Part shown: positions 11,445-12,642 of the stretch, in pieces
How the letters are laid out: every line of letters starts with the position of its first letter
How positions within the stretch are numbered: position 1 is the first letter of the stretch
Origin: Gemmatimonadota bacterium
GTDB lineage: Bacteria > Gemmatimonadota > Gemmatimonadetes > Longimicrobiales > RSA9
Direction: 5' to 3'
NCBI GenBank assembly: GCA_012027055.1
Contig: VEPF01000418.1
Location: 1-12,642, forward strand
Length of the DNA: 12,642 bases
Notes under the pieces: model-generated
Seen by the model: the letters and a program-made list of their open reading frames with translations, nothing else
What the model was told of the DNA's origin: nothing
Databases searched by the model: none
Made by a program: the position numbers and the translations under genes

Positions 11445-12642
11445 CTACGGCGCGCTGCCCGCTTTCGACGCACCTGCGGGCTGCAGCCAGTGCTCGAACC
11501 ACTGGCGGATGCGCGCCAGGCGGTCCACCAGCAGCCACGGCTCGCCCGTCCGCGACAGGTCGTGCGTGGAGCGGGGATAGCGCACGAACGCGACCGGCAC
11601 GCCCTGCTTCTCGAGCGCCATGAACCACTGCTCCGCGTCCGCCGCGGGCGTGCGGTAGTCCTCCTCGGACTGCACGATCAGCGTGGGCGTGCGCACGCTG
11701 GCCACGTGGGTGATGGGCGAGAGCTCGGTGTAGAGCTTCGGGTTCTCCCACGGCTTGCCGTAGAACTCGAACTCGGTCAGCCCCTGCGCGTCCGACGCGC
11801 CGTACCACGAGTGCCAGTTGGCGATCATGCGATCGGCCTCGGCGGCCTTGAAGCGACGGGTGCGCGTGGTCACCCACGCGGTCATGAAGCCGCCGTACGA
11901 GCCGCCGGTGACACCCATGCGCGTCGAATCGACGTCCGGCCGGCGGGCGGCGCTGTCCACGGCCTGCATCAGGTCCTGGTAGTCCTCCATGCCCCAGCGG
12001 CCGCGCGTGCTGTAGGTGAAGTCCGCGCCGTACCCCGATGACCCGCGCGGGTTGGTGAACAGCACCCACATGCCCGCGCCCGTCAGGTTGTGGAACTCGT
12101 CGAACCAGTTCTCGCCGTACGCGCTGTGCGGGCCGCCGTGGATGTAGAGCACGAGCGGGTAGCGCTTCCCGGGCTCGTAACCGTACGGCCGCTGCAGCCA
12201 CGCCTCGATTTCGACGCCGCCCGCGCCCGTGAACGTGAACCGCTCCGCGGTCGGCCACGTGATCTCGCGGTTGAGCGCGTCATTGAAGCCGGTCAGCCGG
12301 CGCTCGCCGCTGCCATCGGCGTTGGCCACGAACAGCTCGGTGGGCTCGCTGATGCTGGTGCCCACGAAGGCGACGTACCGGCCGCGCGCGTCCGTGCTCA
12401 TGCCGTTGATGCGCCGCCGTCCGCCGAGTACCTGCGTCCGTTTCCCGTCCGGTGTGACGCGGAACACGCCATCGCTGCCGCCCACGCTGGCCTCGAGCAG
12501 GATGTCGCCGCCGGGCAGGAACTGGAACGTGCCGGGCTCGTACTGCCAGCCTGCCAGCAGGTCGCGAGGCGCGCCGCCGGCGGCCGCGATCACGTACAGC
12601 TTGCTCTGCGCGGTGCGGCCCGCGCTCGCCACGAACACCAGC
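11445..12642 (-). CDS. S9C-type prolyl oligopeptidase / acylaminoacyl-peptidase-like enzyme (partial, 5' end outside window)
   Basis: About 398 C-terminal residues; the start lies past base 12642, so the GTG at 12638 is not a real start. The first ~130 residues are the last propeller blades (repeats such as GDILLEASVGGSDGVFRVTPDG and TELFVANADGSGERRLTG). The alpha/beta hydrolase follows, with the oxyanion motif IHGGPHSAYG, the nucleophile in GGSYGGF (Ser codon 11898-11900), the acid in SEEDYRTP (Asp codon 11658-11660) and His in STHDLS (codon 11562-11564). All three catalytic residues are present. Family knowledge: cuts short or N-acylated peptides; the GGSYGGF/SEEDYRTP pair points to S9C rather than S9B (DPP-IV). 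Whether it is exported cannot be seen because the N-terminus is missing. It is followed by a hairpin and then the subtilase, on the same strand. Confidence 0.94.
   Translation of the reverse strand, partial: LVFVASAGRTAQSKLYVIAAAGGAPRDLLAGWQYEPGTFQFLPGGDILLEASVGGSDGVFRVTPDGKRTQVLGGRRRINGMSTDARGRYVAFVGTSISEPTELFVANADGSGERRLTGFNDALNREITWPTAERFTFTGAGGVEIEAWLQRPYGYEPGKRYPLVLYIHGGPHSAYGENWFDEFHNLTGAGMWVLFTNPRGSSGYGADFTYSTRGRWGMEDYQDLMQAVDSAARRPDVDSTRMGVTGGSYGGFMTAWVTTRTRRFKAAEADRMIANWHSWYGASDAQGLTEFEFYGKPWENPKLYTELSPITHVASVRTPTLIVQSEEDYRTPAADAEQWFMALEKQGVPVAFVRYPRSTHDLSRTGEPWLLVDRLARIRQWFEHWLQPAGASKAGSAP

Noticed and set aside
1..12642. CRISPR arrays, tRNAs, insertion sequences and att-type repeats
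   Set aside because: I looked for regularly spaced repeats, cloverleaf-like segments, transposase motifs and long direct repeats by reading both strands and saw none. A computed repeat or tRNA scan could still find weak ones.

Overview
This is a gene-dense, very GC-rich stretch of bacterial chromosome. Its style is that of Gemmatimonadota or a similar high-GC environmental lineage: long antisense shadow ORFs, several exported S8/S9 peptidases, a fused MFS/spermidine-synthase protein, and secreted proteins with short Ala/Leu-rich signal peptides. The lineage is inferred from this gene mix; there is no rRNA or other marker gene. I see no tRNA, rRNA, CRISPR array, insertion sequence, phage gene or integrase.

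Layout: (1) 1-169, minus strand: the first 56 codons of a secreted protein with a carboxypeptidase-regulatory-like fold, cut by the window edge. (2) 341-974, plus: a VapB/VapC-type toxin-antitoxin pair, divergent from gene 1. (3) 1053-3296, plus: a large membrane protein fused to a spermidine-synthase-like domain, followed by a nested inverted repeat. (4) 3461-4723, plus: a GT4 glycogen synthase / maltose-1-phosphate synthase, ending at a hairpin where it meets (5) a minus-strand set of three genes read from 8344 down to 4775: a four-helix membrane protein with PH-like domains, an exported DPP-IV-family (S9) peptidase, and a small exported probable beta-barrel protein. (6) 8461-9318, plus: a MOSC-domain protein of the YcbX/mARC type, then a 90-residue unknown (9392-9664). 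(7) minus: a 56-residue helical unknown (9782-9952), a subtilisin-like lipoprotein (10152-11273) and the C-terminal part of an S9C-type peptidase that runs off the right edge (11445-12642).

How the genes work together: the clearest theme is extracytoplasmic protein and peptide breakdown. A surface-anchored subtilase, a dipeptidyl-peptidase-IV-like enzyme and an acylaminoacyl-peptidase-like enzyme lie within about 7.3 kb, which fits a heterotroph living on proteinaceous matter. The glycogen-type enzyme, the MOSC protein and the polyamine-synthase-like fusion are single-gene housekeeping or accessory functions with no pathway neighbours here. The toxin-antitoxin pair is the only selfish or accessory module.

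I found no convincing undescribed multi-gene system. The points most worth a second look are the three-gene membrane/peptidase/barrel set, the two small unknown proteins, the nested inverted repeats at 3296-3370 and the hairpin series at 10061-10130. No stretch longer than 300 bases lacks a gene; the longest intergenic gaps, about 160-200 bases, are described in the entries that adjoin them.
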